Assembly (NCBI GenBank): GCA_002946415.1
Contig: NJPS01000077.1
Location: 248,001 to 312,000, forward strand
Direction: 5' to 3'
DNA from: Rutstroemia sp. NJR-2017a BVV2
Lineage: Eukaryota > Ascomycota > Leotiomycetes > Helotiales > Rutstroemiaceae
Length of the DNA stretch: 64,000 nt
Of the stretch, positions 11,587-23,726 are shown piece by piece. The notes below the pieces were generated by a model, which was not told where the DNA came from, searched no databases, and saw only the letters and a program-made list of their open reading frames with translations. Positions within the stretch are counted from its first letter, which is position 1. Each line of letters starts with the position of its first letter. Both the position numbers and the translations under genes were made by a program.

Positions 11587-12815
11587 ACTATTGTCCCAGA
11601 ACATAGCTTGTTCCATTACGTATGTTTCCATGGCACGAAGCATACGAACGAATTCACCTAGGAGGCACTGGTTAGCGGTATATCCACCAGGAGCTCCTCA
11701 CCATTCCTTGGTATTTGGACCGGGAGTTATGACAGCTCATCCCATTTCCGTAAGATAAGATCGGGGTTTTCGGAAAAGGGAGTAAAAAGATAGCTTTCAA
11801 TTCGATTCCTATGCTGAGATTAAGAGATTAGCAAGAAGTTTGATACATAGCATGGGAGATGAGAGCACCTACAGATTGTATGACGAAGAACCCATTGTCC
11901 GAAAGAGCAAGAGATCGAGTGTTTGAAAAGAGCGACAATTCAGGCGTCGAGAATAGAGAACACACATTTATTAAGAACAAGGATAGAAGATTGTTGAGTG
12001 TAAGGAAAGACATCGTATGCGGTCTTCTGGTAGATTTCTGAAGAGGAAAATGATCGGATAAACAAGAGGATGAATGGATTATCGTGAAGAAGCGAGCTAT
12101 TGATTAAGGTAGGAGGCAGGATGTGGGAAGTTGGAGGTAGGAAGTATAAATTAGGAAGTAGGAGGCAAGAGGCAAGGGGCGAGAAGTAGAAAGTAGAACT
12201 GTAGAAGGCAGAAGGCAGGAGCTAAGGTAACATCAAGAACAAGGTAGACTTAGGTAGTAGCTCCTTAGAACCTAGGCATCGTCTGGGCAGGAACTAAGTG
12301 TTGGGTACCCAAGTCACTTGAATTCTCTTCTTTGCAGATTTGTACCAATAATACCCTCCGTTCTTGCGACTCCGCGTTCACTCCCGTGATAATAATCATC
12401 ATGATCCACCATGACGAAAATAACCATATATCTCTTCTATTATCCTCTCACTAACACTTGACGCTGGAGACCTAACCTCAACTTCTTCCCTCATACACGA
12501 CATTTTACTTGCACTTCCAATTGGCCCTCCATACACCCTTCTTGTACTCATCCCTGATAGCCTTGTAGCGCCGTATATCCGCCCGGCCATCCACACCCAT
12601 AACAAGCACTTGTTCTTCTCGCTCAAAATCCTCTCTCTCAATTCTTGGAGAGTCGAAAGGGAGATATTGATCATTGTCTTTTATCTAACGGTCTAATTCT
12701 TTCGCGGAATTGAGGGGTAGATGCTGATCGACGTGTTATCTCCAACTGTCTACTGATGAAGAGTCCATTAAATGCACTTCTGCAAGCAAGCTACTTAAAA
12801 TCTCATTGCTTGTGT
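11587..12815. other. Intergenic region, no supported gene
   Basis: This region contains a purine-rich repeat tract (12110-12230, listed separately) and a 91-codon minus-strand frame at 12399-12674. That frame has no family features, and I do not call it a gene. Confidence 0.4.
12110..12230. repeat. Degenerate purine minisatellite (GGAAGTAGGAGGCA-like)
   Basis: Several imperfect copies of a purine-rich unit resembling GGAAGTAGGAGGCAAG lie head to tail: AGGTAGGAGGCAGG, GGAGGTAGGAAGTA, AGGAAGTAGGAGGCAAGAGG and GTAGAAGGCAGAAGGCAGG. The strand asymmetry (A+G over T+C) is obvious by eye. Confidence 0.6.
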
Positions 12816-14938
12816 TCAGCCTTTCACCTTTTTAGATCTGCCTTTCTTTGGCGCAGCACTCATCCATCCTAAAATACTTTTATTAGGCTCGACCTTTCTC
12901 CTTCTGGGCTTGCTAGGCACAGCCGTAACAATTGAAGGTGGTGGTGGTGTAGCAGCAGATCGTGGTGAAGGGGGAAGTCTAGAAAGCACTTCATCCTCTG
13001 AAACTGGCCACATTCGCATCGTGATAGACCAACCGGGTTTAATCGACGTCTCCCATGCTTGTGGAAGAATGATCTCACCGTCAGGGCTAACTAAATCGTA
13101 CCATCCTTTCTGTACTAATGGGCCGACAACTTCAACGTGAGTAAAAGCTTGCTGGATCAGCTTCTCCATAGACTACAGTAGATGTTAGTAACATTTTTTC
13201 TGATTGTGAGGGCAACTTATTGTGAGGGTAACTTACTGCCCAAGTAGAACATAAATACAACGGGAAATCAAATTTCCGTCCAATAGCATCCTTGAACGTG
13301 ATCACCTTCTTTTTATCATCGCGGGGCAGAACAGCAGCTGCGGCAGCAGCAACAAGAGGCATATGGATTCTTGGGCAAGACAGAGGAGTTAATTTTGGGC
13401 TCTCAAGTCGGACGCGAGCATTTTTCAGGAGCCGAAGGTCTTCTTCATCAATTTCGAACTCAGAATCCGATGCAGTGTCGTCCCGTGCCTGCAGACTGTT
13501 TTCCAAAGCCTCAGTGGGCTCAGTTTCGGCAGAGTCCCTGGAGTGTTGCATGCTATTAACGATTTCCGTGATCTTCTGGGGCGAGGATTTCGGGAGGCTA
13601 TCAAACCACGTCTTGCATTCGGAGCTACACTAGTCAGTACGACAATACAGGCCTTCCTAAGTGAATATACATACCATATTCTGCCACCACCAAGCGAATG
13701 AGCATAGGATTTGGATGAGCAATTCAATCGTGGGCAAACCATCTGGTCATCCGACTGAGGAATTATCATTGCCATAGTAATTTTCATTCCTGGGAAAGGT
13801 TCCCAATTCTCTGCCGAATAGATAGCTCGTGGGCTGGATGGATCGAATAGCTGCCATTGATTTCGTTCCACCAATTTCTTTCCACGACCTTCCCGGAACT
13901 TTCCTCGCAATGCCCCTTCCATCATCTGCCCTAATCAGTCACAAGCTGTTATCATAAAACTCTTTGCACATACCGCATAGTCAAATTCAACTGGAATAGG
14001 GAACACCCGTCCGTAGGCGTCTTCCCATCGCATAGGTTCTTGGAGCCAAGTGTGACGAGTATCTGGCTCAGAAAGACGAGTTCTAATCCAGAGAACATTA
14101 TTATATATGTCGGATAGGTTGGAGCTAGAACTTCTCAGATGCTGTAAAGGCAGGTCATGGGAGGGGTGAGTGACTGTACCATGTCCGTAAGGTGATCTCG
14201 GAGAGTGTTCCTGCCCTTTTCAAAAACTCAGATACAGTTGCGGAACAGTTCTGTTGCAGACTCTTCAGCGCCTGGGATGTCCCCTTTGATGTTTCCTTGA
14301 TTTCTGTTCGAATAATAGAAGTAGACTGCTCCACTTGATATCGCACTAGTGCAACATTTTTGTAAACAGTTTGGCTCTGATTGTGTAGATTCGCAATTGT
14401 CGTGGTAAGGCTTTCGAATGTACTTCGAGCCCTTTTTTCTGCGAGAGTATCCACCTTTCTGCGCTCTTAATCAGTAGTGCTCCTTGATGGTAAATTGCCC
14501 TAGTGATGTATACATTTTATAGAGACCAAGAAGAAGGTTGATTGCCCCTAAGTATGCAACTATTTCTGCCTCAAGTCTCATTGCTGCTTCCAGTTTCTTA
14601 GATACTTGCCATTTCATCTTGAGAAACACATCTTTCATGACGCCTGAAGATTTCCCTGCACCCAAGCTTTTACTGGATCTCCTAATATCTTCCAGATATT
14701 TGAGTAGCGGTACCTGGCAACTTAACGCAGTTGTTTTGATTGCCTCAAGGGTCACCTCTAATCCAGCAACAGGCTCAAGTCGATTAACATCTCGAATTGC
14801 ACGATCTAGAAAGCCTAGCTTGCTTGCGACATGTTGATATTGCGACGCGGAACCGCCAGCCTCGCAAAGCGTTGAGAAGACTTGTGCAATGAGGTTAACT
14901 GCAGTGATAAAGTCACCAACAGAGAACCCAAATGACAT
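12816..14938 (-). CDS. Fungal ubiquitin-like-domain (ULD) protein
   Basis: Six exons on the minus strand: 14938-14514, 14458-14180, 14124-13974 (the 3' splice choice here is uncertain), 13925-13675, 13624-13237 and 13172-12816; 616 residues. The N-terminus MSFGFSVGDFITAVNLIAQV and the LGFLDRAIRDVNRLEP segment match a widespread fungal family of helical N-terminal domains. Two ULD-like modules follow. The first reads MRWEDAYGRVFPIPVEFDYA then IYSAENWEPFPGMKITMAM and carries a putative zinc site, CPRLNC with CSEC about 20 residues later. The second reads FKDAIGRKFDFPLYLCSTWA then GWYDLVSPDGEIILPQAWE and GWSITMRMWPV. A basic tail, KKGRSKKVKG, ends the protein. The function of this family is not established; related N-termini occur on fungal signalling and STAND-type proteins. 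Single-exon reading fails at every boundary, so the splicing model is well constrained except at the second intron. Confidence 0.82.
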
Positions 14939-16025
14939 TGCCAGTGTGAGAAGTGGTGATATCGCTCGGCAGGTTATGTTGGTAACATCTGCTAGAGAGA
15001 ATCGATAGATGAAGTAGGAATATGTTGTTCAGGTCGCGCGATTGCCTAGTGTCATGCATGTGACATGGCGACCTGCTATTGATCAGTTGAATTGATAGCT
15101 GGGGCTTGGACTTATCTCACGTGATGAGTCTCGTGATGACAGCGACGTCAAGTAGTATATTTCAATTGGCGTTGATACCTTTGGAGCTTCCATTTTCAGA
15201 ACTTTTAATGTTCAATCTATTCCCGCAGAGTAAGGAGTTTCCCAGATCTCCAGTCTCAGGCAAGCCAAAGAATTAGGGCAAGTATTTTTGGTGCTCGACC
15301 GCTTAGAGATTGGCTTTCGTCACTGTCCGTCAGTCGAACGAAATGTGGAGGAAGTATACAGAGAAAAGCTTCGCTTGTATCTGGTGATAATTTCCTACCA
15401 AGGCCTCAATTTCTAGGCTGCAGCGTCGGGACCAGGAGTTCAAAAAATACCAAGATCTAACGTCGTCCAAATGACTCCGCGGTTGATGCCTAGCTCGTCG
15501 CCTCCTGTGCCACATTGACCCTGGCCATGGATTTGTTGAATGAAGTAAAGCAGGGGATCTCAACCACCGAATTAATACAGTATCTCCACTTCCGGAGAGG
15601 GGAGAAAATTACCTTTCGAGGTATGTGGGGGAAAGGAGACCACGCCTTCTGTAGGAGGACTAAGCGAAGTCTGACGATTAGAAGGTAGCTTGTGTTTGGT
15701 TCGTGATACGGCTATGAACTAATTCTAACGACCTTCGGAAGGTCTACTCTGTGACTCAATACAACATCGGTCGTTGCGGTAAGGGATGGTGGTCCTCCCT
15801 ATCACGACACGCTAATATAATTAGGTTAGGTGGAGTCTCATTGTGGATAAGTGAGTCACTGACCCTTGCTGCTCGGTTTCTTGTTATCTTGGTGCAACAA
15901 GAGCATATAGCTGGACCAAACACCAGATCAAAATTCAAATCAAAAATTTGTTCAACGACGTTTTCATCTCCCTCCTACGTTCGAAAAGCTGACTTATAAC
16001 TGGTGCAAAATTGATCTTTACGAAA
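14939..16025. other. Divergent intergenic region, nothing recognised
   Basis: About 1.1 kb between the ULD-protein start and the CTP synthase start. Short frames on both strands lack family features. No repeats or RNA genes were recognised. Confidence 0.4.
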
Positions 16026-17897
16026 ATGAAATACATATTAGTATCGGGGGGTAGACGGGCAGAGTTCCTACATTCTCATACATCTAGCTGACCTGATTGT
16101 AGGTGTGGTCAGCGGTGTTGGGAAAGGTATCATCGGTAAGTCTCCTTCTGGAAAACCACCAAAACAGAAATATTCGTCGCGAAAACGTACTTATCGGGCC
16201 AAAAGCATCCAGTACCGGCTTGCTTCTCAAGACCCAAGGTTTGAGTGTGACAATGATCAAGATCGATCCCTACATAAACGTCGATGCAGGAACAATGGCA
16301 CCGACTGAACATGGGGAAGTTTTTGTCCTTGATGATGGAGGCGAAGTTGACCTCGACTTGGGCAACTACGAGCGCTACCTGAACATTACTCTGACTCGTG
16401 AGCACAATATTACTACCGGCAAAATGTACCAGCACGTCGTCCAAGCCGAGCGACGCGGTGCATATCTTGGCAGAACCGTTCAGATAGTTCCCGACCTCGT
16501 TGATGCAATCGCGGACTGGATAGAGCGGGTAGCGCGGATTACTGTTGACGAGACGAAGGCGACGCCAGACGTGTGTGTCATCGAGCTTGGGGGAACGGCA
16601 GGCGATATGGAGAATGCACCCTTCTTAGAAGCTTTAAGACGTTTGCGGGGTAGACTTGGAGAGAACCAATGGGTGCACATTCTTGTTACCTTGGTTCCAG
16701 TGATAATGAATGATGAGCAAAAGACAAAGCCTACGCAGGCGGCTATGCGCGATGTGCTTTCCACTGGTCTGAAACCAGATCTGGTGTGTGAATCCTGCAT
16801 AGAAACCTTGGCTCTACTAATCCACTTAGATTGCATGCCGCTGCGAAGTGCCACTCGCAAAATCGACCATACAAAAGGTTGCTTCGTCATGCAACGTGAA
16901 GCCAGCTGAAATTATTGCTGTCCACAATGTTCCGTCTACATATCATGTCCCTGCATTGCTGGAAGACCAAGGCCTACTCCCTTCCATTTCCAAATTATTC
17001 CGTTTTGACCTTCTAACAAAGTCTACGCAATCGACTTCACATGGGGTAGATATGTGGAAAGACTGGAAGTCTTTAACAGCACCTCGAACCGACGCTTGTA
17101 AGAGTGTAACAATCGCCCTCGTTGGTAAATACACCAGTTTCATGGACTCTTACATATCTGTTCTCAAGTCCTTGGAGCACTCAGTAATGTCCTGCCACCA
17201 CAAGCTCAACCTTGTTGCCGTCGAAGCCTCACAGTTGGAAGAGTCCACTCTCGAATTTCCCAATAAAGACTATGATCAGGCCTGGAACAAAGTACGCACA
17301 GCAGATGGTATCCTCGTGCCGGGCGGATTCGGTGTACGAGGCACGGAAGGAATGATCGCGGCTGCACAATGGGCTAGAGTTAACAAAATACCGTACCTAG
17401 GGATATGTCTAGGTATGCAAACCGCAGTCATCGAGTTTGCACGCCACGTGTGCAATATTCCTGACGCAGGATCAATCGAGCTCTCTCCAAACTGTTCGGA
17501 CCCGGTTATCATCTTTATGCCAGAGATCGACACAATAAATATGGGTGGCACTATGAGACTTGGCAGTCGACCGACTATCTTCCAAGATGGAAGCGATTGG
17601 TCTAAGGTACGGAAGTTGTACGCTGACAAGAAAATCATCAGTGAACGCCATCGTCATCGATATGAGGTTAACCCTGAATACATCGAGCGTCTTGACGCAG
17701 CCGGCCTTCATTTTATTGGTAAGGACGAAAAAGGCCTTCGTATGGAAGTATTCGAGCTCCAGGATCATCCTTGGTATGTAGGTGTGCAGTTCCATCCGGA
17801 ATACATGTCCCGAGTCTTGCAGCCTAGTAAACCGTTCTTGGGGTTTGTTTCTGCAGCAATTGCAAAACAGGCTCAAACAATGAGTGTAGGGAAGTAG
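16026..17897 (+). CDS. CTP synthase (glutamine-hydrolysing), divergent copy
   Basis: Four exons: 16026-16050, 16103-16135 (only 33 nt), 16206-16783 and 16830-17897; 567 residues. It makes CTP from UTP using ATP and glutamine-derived ammonia. The amidoligase half shows MKYILVSGGVVSGVGKGII (P-loop), KIDPYINVDAGTMAPTEHGE, FVLDDGGEVDLDLGNYERYL, ELGGTAGDME and EQKTKPTQAAM, then LIACRCEVPLAKSTIQKVAS across the third junction. The class I glutaminase half shows PGGFGVRGTEG, the nucleophile Cys in YLGICLGMQTAV, and the His/Glu pair in GVQFHPEYMSR. All catalytic positions I can identify are kept. Several usually invariant stretches are altered, for example GGTAGDMEN where GGTVGDIES is usual and VPVIMNDEQK where VPxIHGEQK is usual. 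This suggests a second, faster-evolving paralog rather than the single housekeeping copy, an inference that needs the rest of the genome. Confidence 0.9.
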
Positions 17898-18675
17898 ACG
17901 AATGGAGTTGCACACAGCGTTGAAATATGACGTCTTGTATTTATTTTCGATATCTGACGCCCGTGTAGACATCAGCATTAGGGGCAGTGTAGAAATGTTG
18001 AGTAGACTGTAACCGTTAGCAATCAGGTGGTTTGAGAAGCAGTGAGTGAAATGGCCGTGCTATGTATATATTTTGAGTAAATATTGATAATAGATAGCCA
18101 CACTGGTGGTGTGCCCAAGAACCAAACAACCAAGGGCTATTGAGATAATTTGTGAACCCTGATATTCGTCGCATTGATATCATGCGAAGAAGCACTTTTG
18201 GAAACCACCTAAGCTTGACTACTACATTGCTTATGTTCATAAAGTAGTCGGCCCACCGCAAGCCACTTGGCTCGGCCCAGCTGTCAAGCGTACACTTGCC
18301 GCCACCGCTGGCAACACCGCGTTACGTGTGACAACTATGTTCTCTGAGGCCCGGATGAAGGGACTTCAATATGGATTCAAATCAAACTTAGAATCATAAG
18401 CTACAGAACTAACTACAGGAGACACAACATATCCTTATATAGGCCAAAGCCACGAGCCAGTAACCCTGAGTGGTCACGAGTAGGATGCCACCAAGGCAGC
18501 CTTGCAGGCACCATAGAAGTAATTTAGTAACGACGGTACGCAGCGCTACAGGACTGTCAGGAGATCAGTATGAGGACGGGTAAATAGAGGGGCAGGTGGG
18601 GATCAGCTCACTAACGTCAAGTCTTAGTGAGAGAATAGTAGAAGATGTAGAAGGCATTTTCCTTCGACTCAGGTA
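17898..18675. other. Convergent 3' intergenic region
   Basis: This 0.78-kb stretch lies between the 3' ends of the CTP synthase and TMEM70-like genes. An 81-codon minus-strand frame at 18016-18261 has no recognisable features. Confidence 0.4.
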
Positions 18676-19549
18676 TCACGACTTGCTCTTGATTTTCCTA
18701 GCGATGTTTTCCCATGCTTCGCCTTCTCTGACTTTCCCTGTACTACTATGAACCCCGAAGACTCTTACGGCCCTTCCCATCCACCAAGACCTCGATTTAT
18801 TGATCTCTTTGGTATCTCGGACATAATTCACAATCCCAAGTCTCTGTTTCGTCGGTCTCAGATCAGAAATGTAAACCCTCGAGACTCGTGGTTTTCCAAT
18901 GAAATTCATTGTTGTAACGTCGAGCATTGCATCCTTGGGTGGGTTCTTGGAGTATCTCAGCATCAGATCCCTAGAGGTGCGGGCAAAAGTTGGCAATATG
19001 AGATGAATATAATTCACAAATGGCGATGATAGGTATGCCACGAATACCATAGGTATCGTCCCACAAAGGAGGACTTCACGCAAGTTAGCAACTGACCTTC
19101 CTGTGAGTGCAGGCACCCCTTATACAATCAAATACAAAAGGAAAGGAGAACAAGAGAATAAAATTCCTTACCTGTAGGAGCAACCCATTTCGGCTGCTCT
19201 TCCTCTGCATAGAAATGGGCTGGTGCTACAACCAAGGAGAAAAATGCAAATATGAAGATGGTGGTAACTTTCAAACAACCAAGAAAGACCGTTCTTCCGG
19301 TACCAGAATGATATATCAACAATCTTGTCGGATACGCTACCTGGGTGTCAGATACCACCTGACAGATATGTAGCGGAGAAATTTACCTGGCTTTTTGCTT
19401 GCATATTGCGGTGTTGTTGGTGCATGTGAAATCCTCCTTCTAAGCTCTTGAGCCACAGATACTGGATGCTTGAAGTGTGGCGTAAGATGAAAGCATTTCG
19501 AATTAAAAGCTCTCGAACTTCTCGATGATATTCGTGCGAGGAAGCTCAT
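18676..19549 (-). CDS. TMEM70-like mitochondrial inner-membrane protein
   Basis: Three exons: 19549-19387, 19336-19172 and 19073-18676; 241 residues. The N-terminus (MSFLARISSRSSRAFNSKCF) is Arg/Ser-rich and lacks acidic residues, as in a mitochondrial presequence. The core matches the fungal TMEM70/TMEM186/TMEM223 group: PTRLLIYHSGTGRTVFLGCL, a first membrane segment (TTIFIFAFFSLVVAP), AEEEQPKWVAP, a second segment (VLLCGTIPMVFVAYLSSPFV), then HLILPTFARTSR. Animal TMEM70 helps assemble ATP synthase and complex I; the fungal role is inferred. The last intron is 98 nt with a TTGCTAAC branch point, and its acceptor GAAG restores the PTVLLCG reading. The gene diverges from the glutaminyl cyclase gene over 364 bp. 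Confidence 0.78.
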
Positions 19550-19913
19550 CGCCGCAGTTTCCTCTTTGTATAGAGTGTTACCAAAGTACGAAGATGAAAC
19601 TTTACATGCGACAGTCTTCACCAATCATCGTTCGCGGAAGTTTGGGCTTCGCAAGGACACTGAAAGTGGGTTGTTGCTTGCATTGCTTGCACAAGCAAAT
19701 TTGTTAGATAGCGATGACCTAAGCGCTTTAGCCGCGTCCGGAGACCACGGCTATTTAGATTACCCGAAGGCGGTACGCTTTGGCAACTCTTGGGTTGAAC
19801 AGATAACAACTTCATAATCAACCTCGATTGTGTTTAGCAATTGAAGGAAGAATGATCTTGAGAAGGCCTAGCAGATAGCAGAAGGAGGCTTTTTGCCTTG
19901 ATTTCACGACAAA

Positions 19914-21110
19914 ATGGTATTGCAATACCTCAGAACTTTGCTCGTTCTTCTTTTGGTCACCTATTGGAGCGGCGTGAATGCATACATCTCGCTGTCCGAC
20001 GATTCACTTCGCAGTCTACCCTCTGGAGGTGCGGACTTCGACATTAAAGATGGATCGATCCTGGCCCCAATCTTGATCCCGCGGGTTCCAGGTACACCAG
20101 GCTCGCAGACAGTACAACGCCATTTGGTTGACTTTTTTACTACCCATCTTCCACTATGGCGGATTGAGTTTCAGAACTCCAGTTCGACCACTCCTGTTAC
20201 CGGTAACAAGCAGGTTCCGTTTGTGAATATTATTATTACGCGCGACCCTCCCTGGACGAAACCGGGTGATGTGGGAAGACTGGCTTTGGTTGCGCACTAT
20301 GACAGTAAACTCACTCCAACTGGATTTATCGGTGCGACTGATAGCGCAGCCCCATGTGCGATGATTATGCATGCCGCAAGGAGTGTGGACAATGCGTTGG
20401 CGAAGAAGTGGGCAGCTATGGAGGCGGCTGGGGATATCGGGTTAGATGAGGAAAAGGGCGTCCAGATCTTGTTCTTGGACGGCGAAGAAGCGTTCTTGAG
20501 CTGGACGAACGATGATTCGCTTTATGGATCGCGGTAAGCACTCCTTTGAAAAGCCTTGATTCATATATCTAACTATTTAAGATCGCTGGCAGAATCATGG
20601 GAAGCAGAACCTCATGCGGCCATGTCGACCTACAAAAACCCTTTGAACTCGATCAATTTATTCCTCCTTCTCGACCTCCTAGGGTACAAAAAGCCAACAA
20701 TACCTTCCTACTTCGAGACCACACACTGGGCATATCAAAAGCTTGGTACGATTGAGAAGCGTTTGCGATCGCTCGGAATTTCGAAATCTACAACCGATCT
20801 CCCATTTCTGCGCGACTCAGATCGAATGACGTTTTCAGGCGGCGGAGGGGTACAAGATGATCATCTGCCTTTCATGGCTCGTGGTGTGGAAATCTTACAC
20901 ATGATACCTACACCATTCCCAGAGGTCTGGCATACGATTAACGATGATGGTGAGCATTTGGACATGCCTACGGTTGAAGATTGGGCGAAGATTTTCACGG
21001 CATTCGTTGCCGAATGGATGGATCTTGAAGGATTCATGCCCCGGGAGCCACAAGCTGCGACAGGGAATGGGAAAAGAGAGGTCAATTCTGGGAAGAAAAC
21101 GGAGTTGTGA
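19914..21110 (+). CDS. Secreted glutaminyl-peptide cyclotransferase-like M28 protein
   Basis: Two exons: 19914-20533 and 20582-21110; 382 residues. A hydrophobic signal sequence (YLRTLLVLLLVTYWSGVNAY) leads into an M28-fold domain. The family cyclises N-terminal Gln to pyroglutamate in the secretory pathway or outside the cell. The zinc ligands expected for glutaminyl cyclases are visible: Asp in GATDSAAPCAM, Glu in FLDGEEAF and His in the WHTINDD motif, with the acidic DDHLPFMARGVEILHMI loop. The conserved LVAHYDSK strand and the second-exon LFLLLDLLGYKKPTIP helix are also present. The Ser residue at GATDSA followed by APCAM follows the cyclase rather than the aminopeptidase pattern. The C-terminal tail is short and Lys-rich. 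Confidence 0.87.
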
Positions 21111-22265
21111 GTTGATTTCGGTTTATTTAGTATACATCAGCTTATATGCATACAGTAGTGATAGCATTTAGGAATATCATCAATCGGCAGGATATGTCGT
21201 TTGGGACAATGAATAGACGTTCATATAGACGTTAAGGCAAGGTAGACTGATGTCGAACCTGTACGTGAGGAATGGATGCGTGTTTCCGTGTTCCTCAAGG
21301 TGCCCTTCGAATCCCTATCTCTAATTTTTATTGACCCTTTTGTCTCGGACTTAGTTGTCCTTCTTGGCCCTCTCATGTGAGACTCATCATGCGCTAACAC
21401 TCAGACATACCCCTCTGATATCCATTCATTGCTATCGCAAATATGTTGCAGCCTAGCTGGATTCAGCGCGTACACTAGGAGTCTACGGCGCCAAATATTC
21501 TGTAGACATGTTCTACCGTGACCCATTTCATTCGGTCCAACTATCTTCGTTCTCCGTCCCCCTCTGCCCCCCTACTACTGCCTCTGCCCACCAAAATGAC
21601 GGACAATTCTAGAGTCTGACCTATGCATACGTACGGTACAAGATAGATTATACCAACTTCGTACATAGGTCACTGGTAGTGGCTCCTTTCTGTGACGTGT
21701 ATGCAAAGAATCTCGCGGTGAAGGACGACGTGAAAAGTTTCAGCATGTCCCTATGAAGAGATCGGAAACGTCGGATTTATCTTTTTGTTACTAGTGTCAT
21801 TATCGTCCCACCTTTGTGGTCGGTGTGGGGTGTTTATATTCACACTTTTAGTGAAATTGCGATTGCGATTCGCATACCGGTCAAAACATGTCAAGCAAAA
21901 CTACTTTTCTGGATCGCACGTTGATTCCTCTTGGTCGAGAACACCTCCATATCCAATGGCCATTGACAGTGTTCTGCGTGAATGTAGACTACCGCTTCTC
22001 GCGGGCACAAATTTGTGGAAGCTAGCCAGGGATGGGCTATCCAAATCTGTGCCAAATTCCCCTAATCTATCCGCTCTGACGTAAACAAAGATATTGCGTC
22101 GGACTTAAGCAGGTACGGTATCCACCTGGGGCGGGGTCTAGTGGACGGCACTTGAAGTATCTTATCGAAAGTACTGTTTAAAGACTAGATGAATCTTCCA
22201 TCTTCATCTCGAAGTATTCTCCAACTCTATCACATTTCGCTCACATCTTTCTAAACCATACTACA
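21111..22265. other. Intergenic region, no supported gene
   Basis: This 1.15-kb stretch contains the 3' end of the cyclase transcript and the promoter of the MDR reductase. A 99-codon plus-strand frame at 21785-22084 has no family features. Confidence 0.4.
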
Positions 22266-23590
22266 ATGTCTCCCCCAACACAAACCCGCCAATGGCTCTT
22301 GAACCACAAGCCAGCCAACGATCCCGTCCTTGACGGCCCCGACGCCACATTCAAGCTCGTGACCACAGACCTCCCTCCTCTGGGAGAGAATCAGGTTCTC
22401 ATCCAGGCAATGTACATATCCAATGACCCCGCCCAACGCACCTGGATCTACCCCAATGCCGATCCCGCCCGTTTATACATGACACCTGTGCCTCTCAACT
22501 CACCCATGACCGCCGTCGCCATCTGCCGGATTGTTGAGTCCCGCGCGGCTCATCTCTCCACCGGGACACTTGTCATGGCTTCGCTGGGCTGGTCTGAATA
22601 CGGTGTGGTTGATGCTGGGGCTGTGACGCCCATTGAAGAGATTGAAGGGGTTAATATCACGCATTTCTTGGGCTCGTTGGGATTCCCGGGGTTTACGGCG
22701 TATTATGGGTTGAAAGAGGTGGCGAAGGCGGGGAAGAACGATAGGGTGGTTATTAGTGGAGCTGCAGGCGCGACGGGAAGTATGGCGGTGCAGATTGCGA
22801 AGAAGATTTTGGGCTGCAAGGAGGTAGGTGTCTTTTCTGCGAATTTTTTGGGTTATTTCGAGTTTGCTGTAATGAAAGGGAAAGCTAATAGTCTTGTGAC
22901 AGGTTATTGGTATCGCTGGAACAGACGAGAAATGTAAGTGGGTGGAGGAGATTGGAGCGGATATCTGTTTGAATTACAAGAAAGATTCGTTCAAAGAGGA
23001 CTTGGTTAAAGCTACGGAGGGATTTGTTGAGGTTTATTTCGGTAAGTTTGGCATTTGATGGGTTCGATAGATTTGGAGCTGACTTCATTTTCCGAAGATA
23101 ACGTGGGAGGTGAGATTTTGGATCTCATGTTGGGAAGAATTGCAAGACATGGACGGGTTGCTGCTTGGTGAGTTGATTTTGCTGTGCGACCGAGGATTGA
23201 TTGAGACCCTAACGCGACGTAGCGGCGAGATCTCCAACTACAACAAAGGCGCCGAGGCAAGAGGCCTCAAGAATTACTTCGTAAGTCTTATCACAACCAC
23301 ATCCACGCGCCTCCATAAACCCCCTTCCCCCGTTCCATCCCCTTCTAACAACCATGAAGGAAGTCATCTCGATGCGCATCTCCATCAAAGGTTTCATTGT
23401 CCTTGATTTCGTAGACCACCAAGCCGAGATGACAAAGCTTTTTATCGAAGAAGTTAAGAAGGGTACCATTGTTGTGGGCGACGAGAGTGAGACCGTTGTC
23501 GATACGAAGTTTGAGGATATTCCAAAGACTTGGATGATGTTGTTTTCAGGGGGTAACAAGGGGAAGCTCGTTACCAAGTTGGTGGGGTAG
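22266..23590 (+). CDS. MDR-family NADP-dependent oxidoreductase (alkenal/prostaglandin-reductase type)
   Basis: Five exons: 22266-22823, 22903-23041, 23098-23167, 23223-23280 and 23360-23590; 351 residues. The protein belongs to the zinc-free medium-chain reductases that reduce C=C bonds of enones with NADPH. The visible pattern is the catalytic-fold LPPLGENQVLIQAMYISNDP, YSGLGFPG-like GSLGFPGFTAYYGL, the nucleotide-binding ISGAAGATGSMAVQIAKKIL, VIGIAGTDEKCKWVEE, ADICLNYKKDSF, YFDNVGGEILDLML, and CGEISNYNKG near residue 250. The terminal SMRISIKGFIVLDF segment is also typical. The exon 3 donor splits a Cys codon. Fungal members are often stress-induced or sit in metabolite clusters, but no cluster partner is obvious next to it. 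Confidence 0.88.
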
Positions 23591-23630
23591 AGTGTTGTGG
23601 AATGATGCGCAGGGAACATGGTGTTTTGTG

Positions 23631-23661
23631 AACCACTGGACTTGAGAACAATCCAGTGGTT
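23631..23661. repeat. Perfect 10-bp inverted repeat (hairpin) after the MDR stop codon
   Basis: AACCACTGGA and its exact reverse complement TCCAGTGGTT are separated by 11 nt, 41 nt after the MDR stop codon. In RNA this would form a 10-bp stem in the 3' untranslated region. Confidence 0.75.
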
Positions 23662-23663
23662 GC

Positions 23664-23726
23664 ATTTTCAATGTACAGAAATGTATTTTCAATGTACAGA
23701 AATGTATTTTCAATGTACAGAAATGT
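23664..23726. repeat. Three exact copies of a 21-bp tandem repeat
   Basis: The 21-nt unit starting at 23664 (ATTTTCAATGTACAGAAATG plus one T) recurs without change at 23685 and 23706, and a partial fourth copy breaks off at about 23727. Each unit contains the palindrome TGTACA. The array begins just after the hairpin described above. Confidence 0.9.

Noticed and set aside
12399..12674. 91-codon minus-strand frame
   Set aside because: No recognisable motif, no clear splice partner and unremarkable composition.
19566..19817. 83-codon plus-strand frame between two divergent genes
   Set aside because: It sits in the 364-bp shared promoter, and no homologous pattern or splice context was seen.
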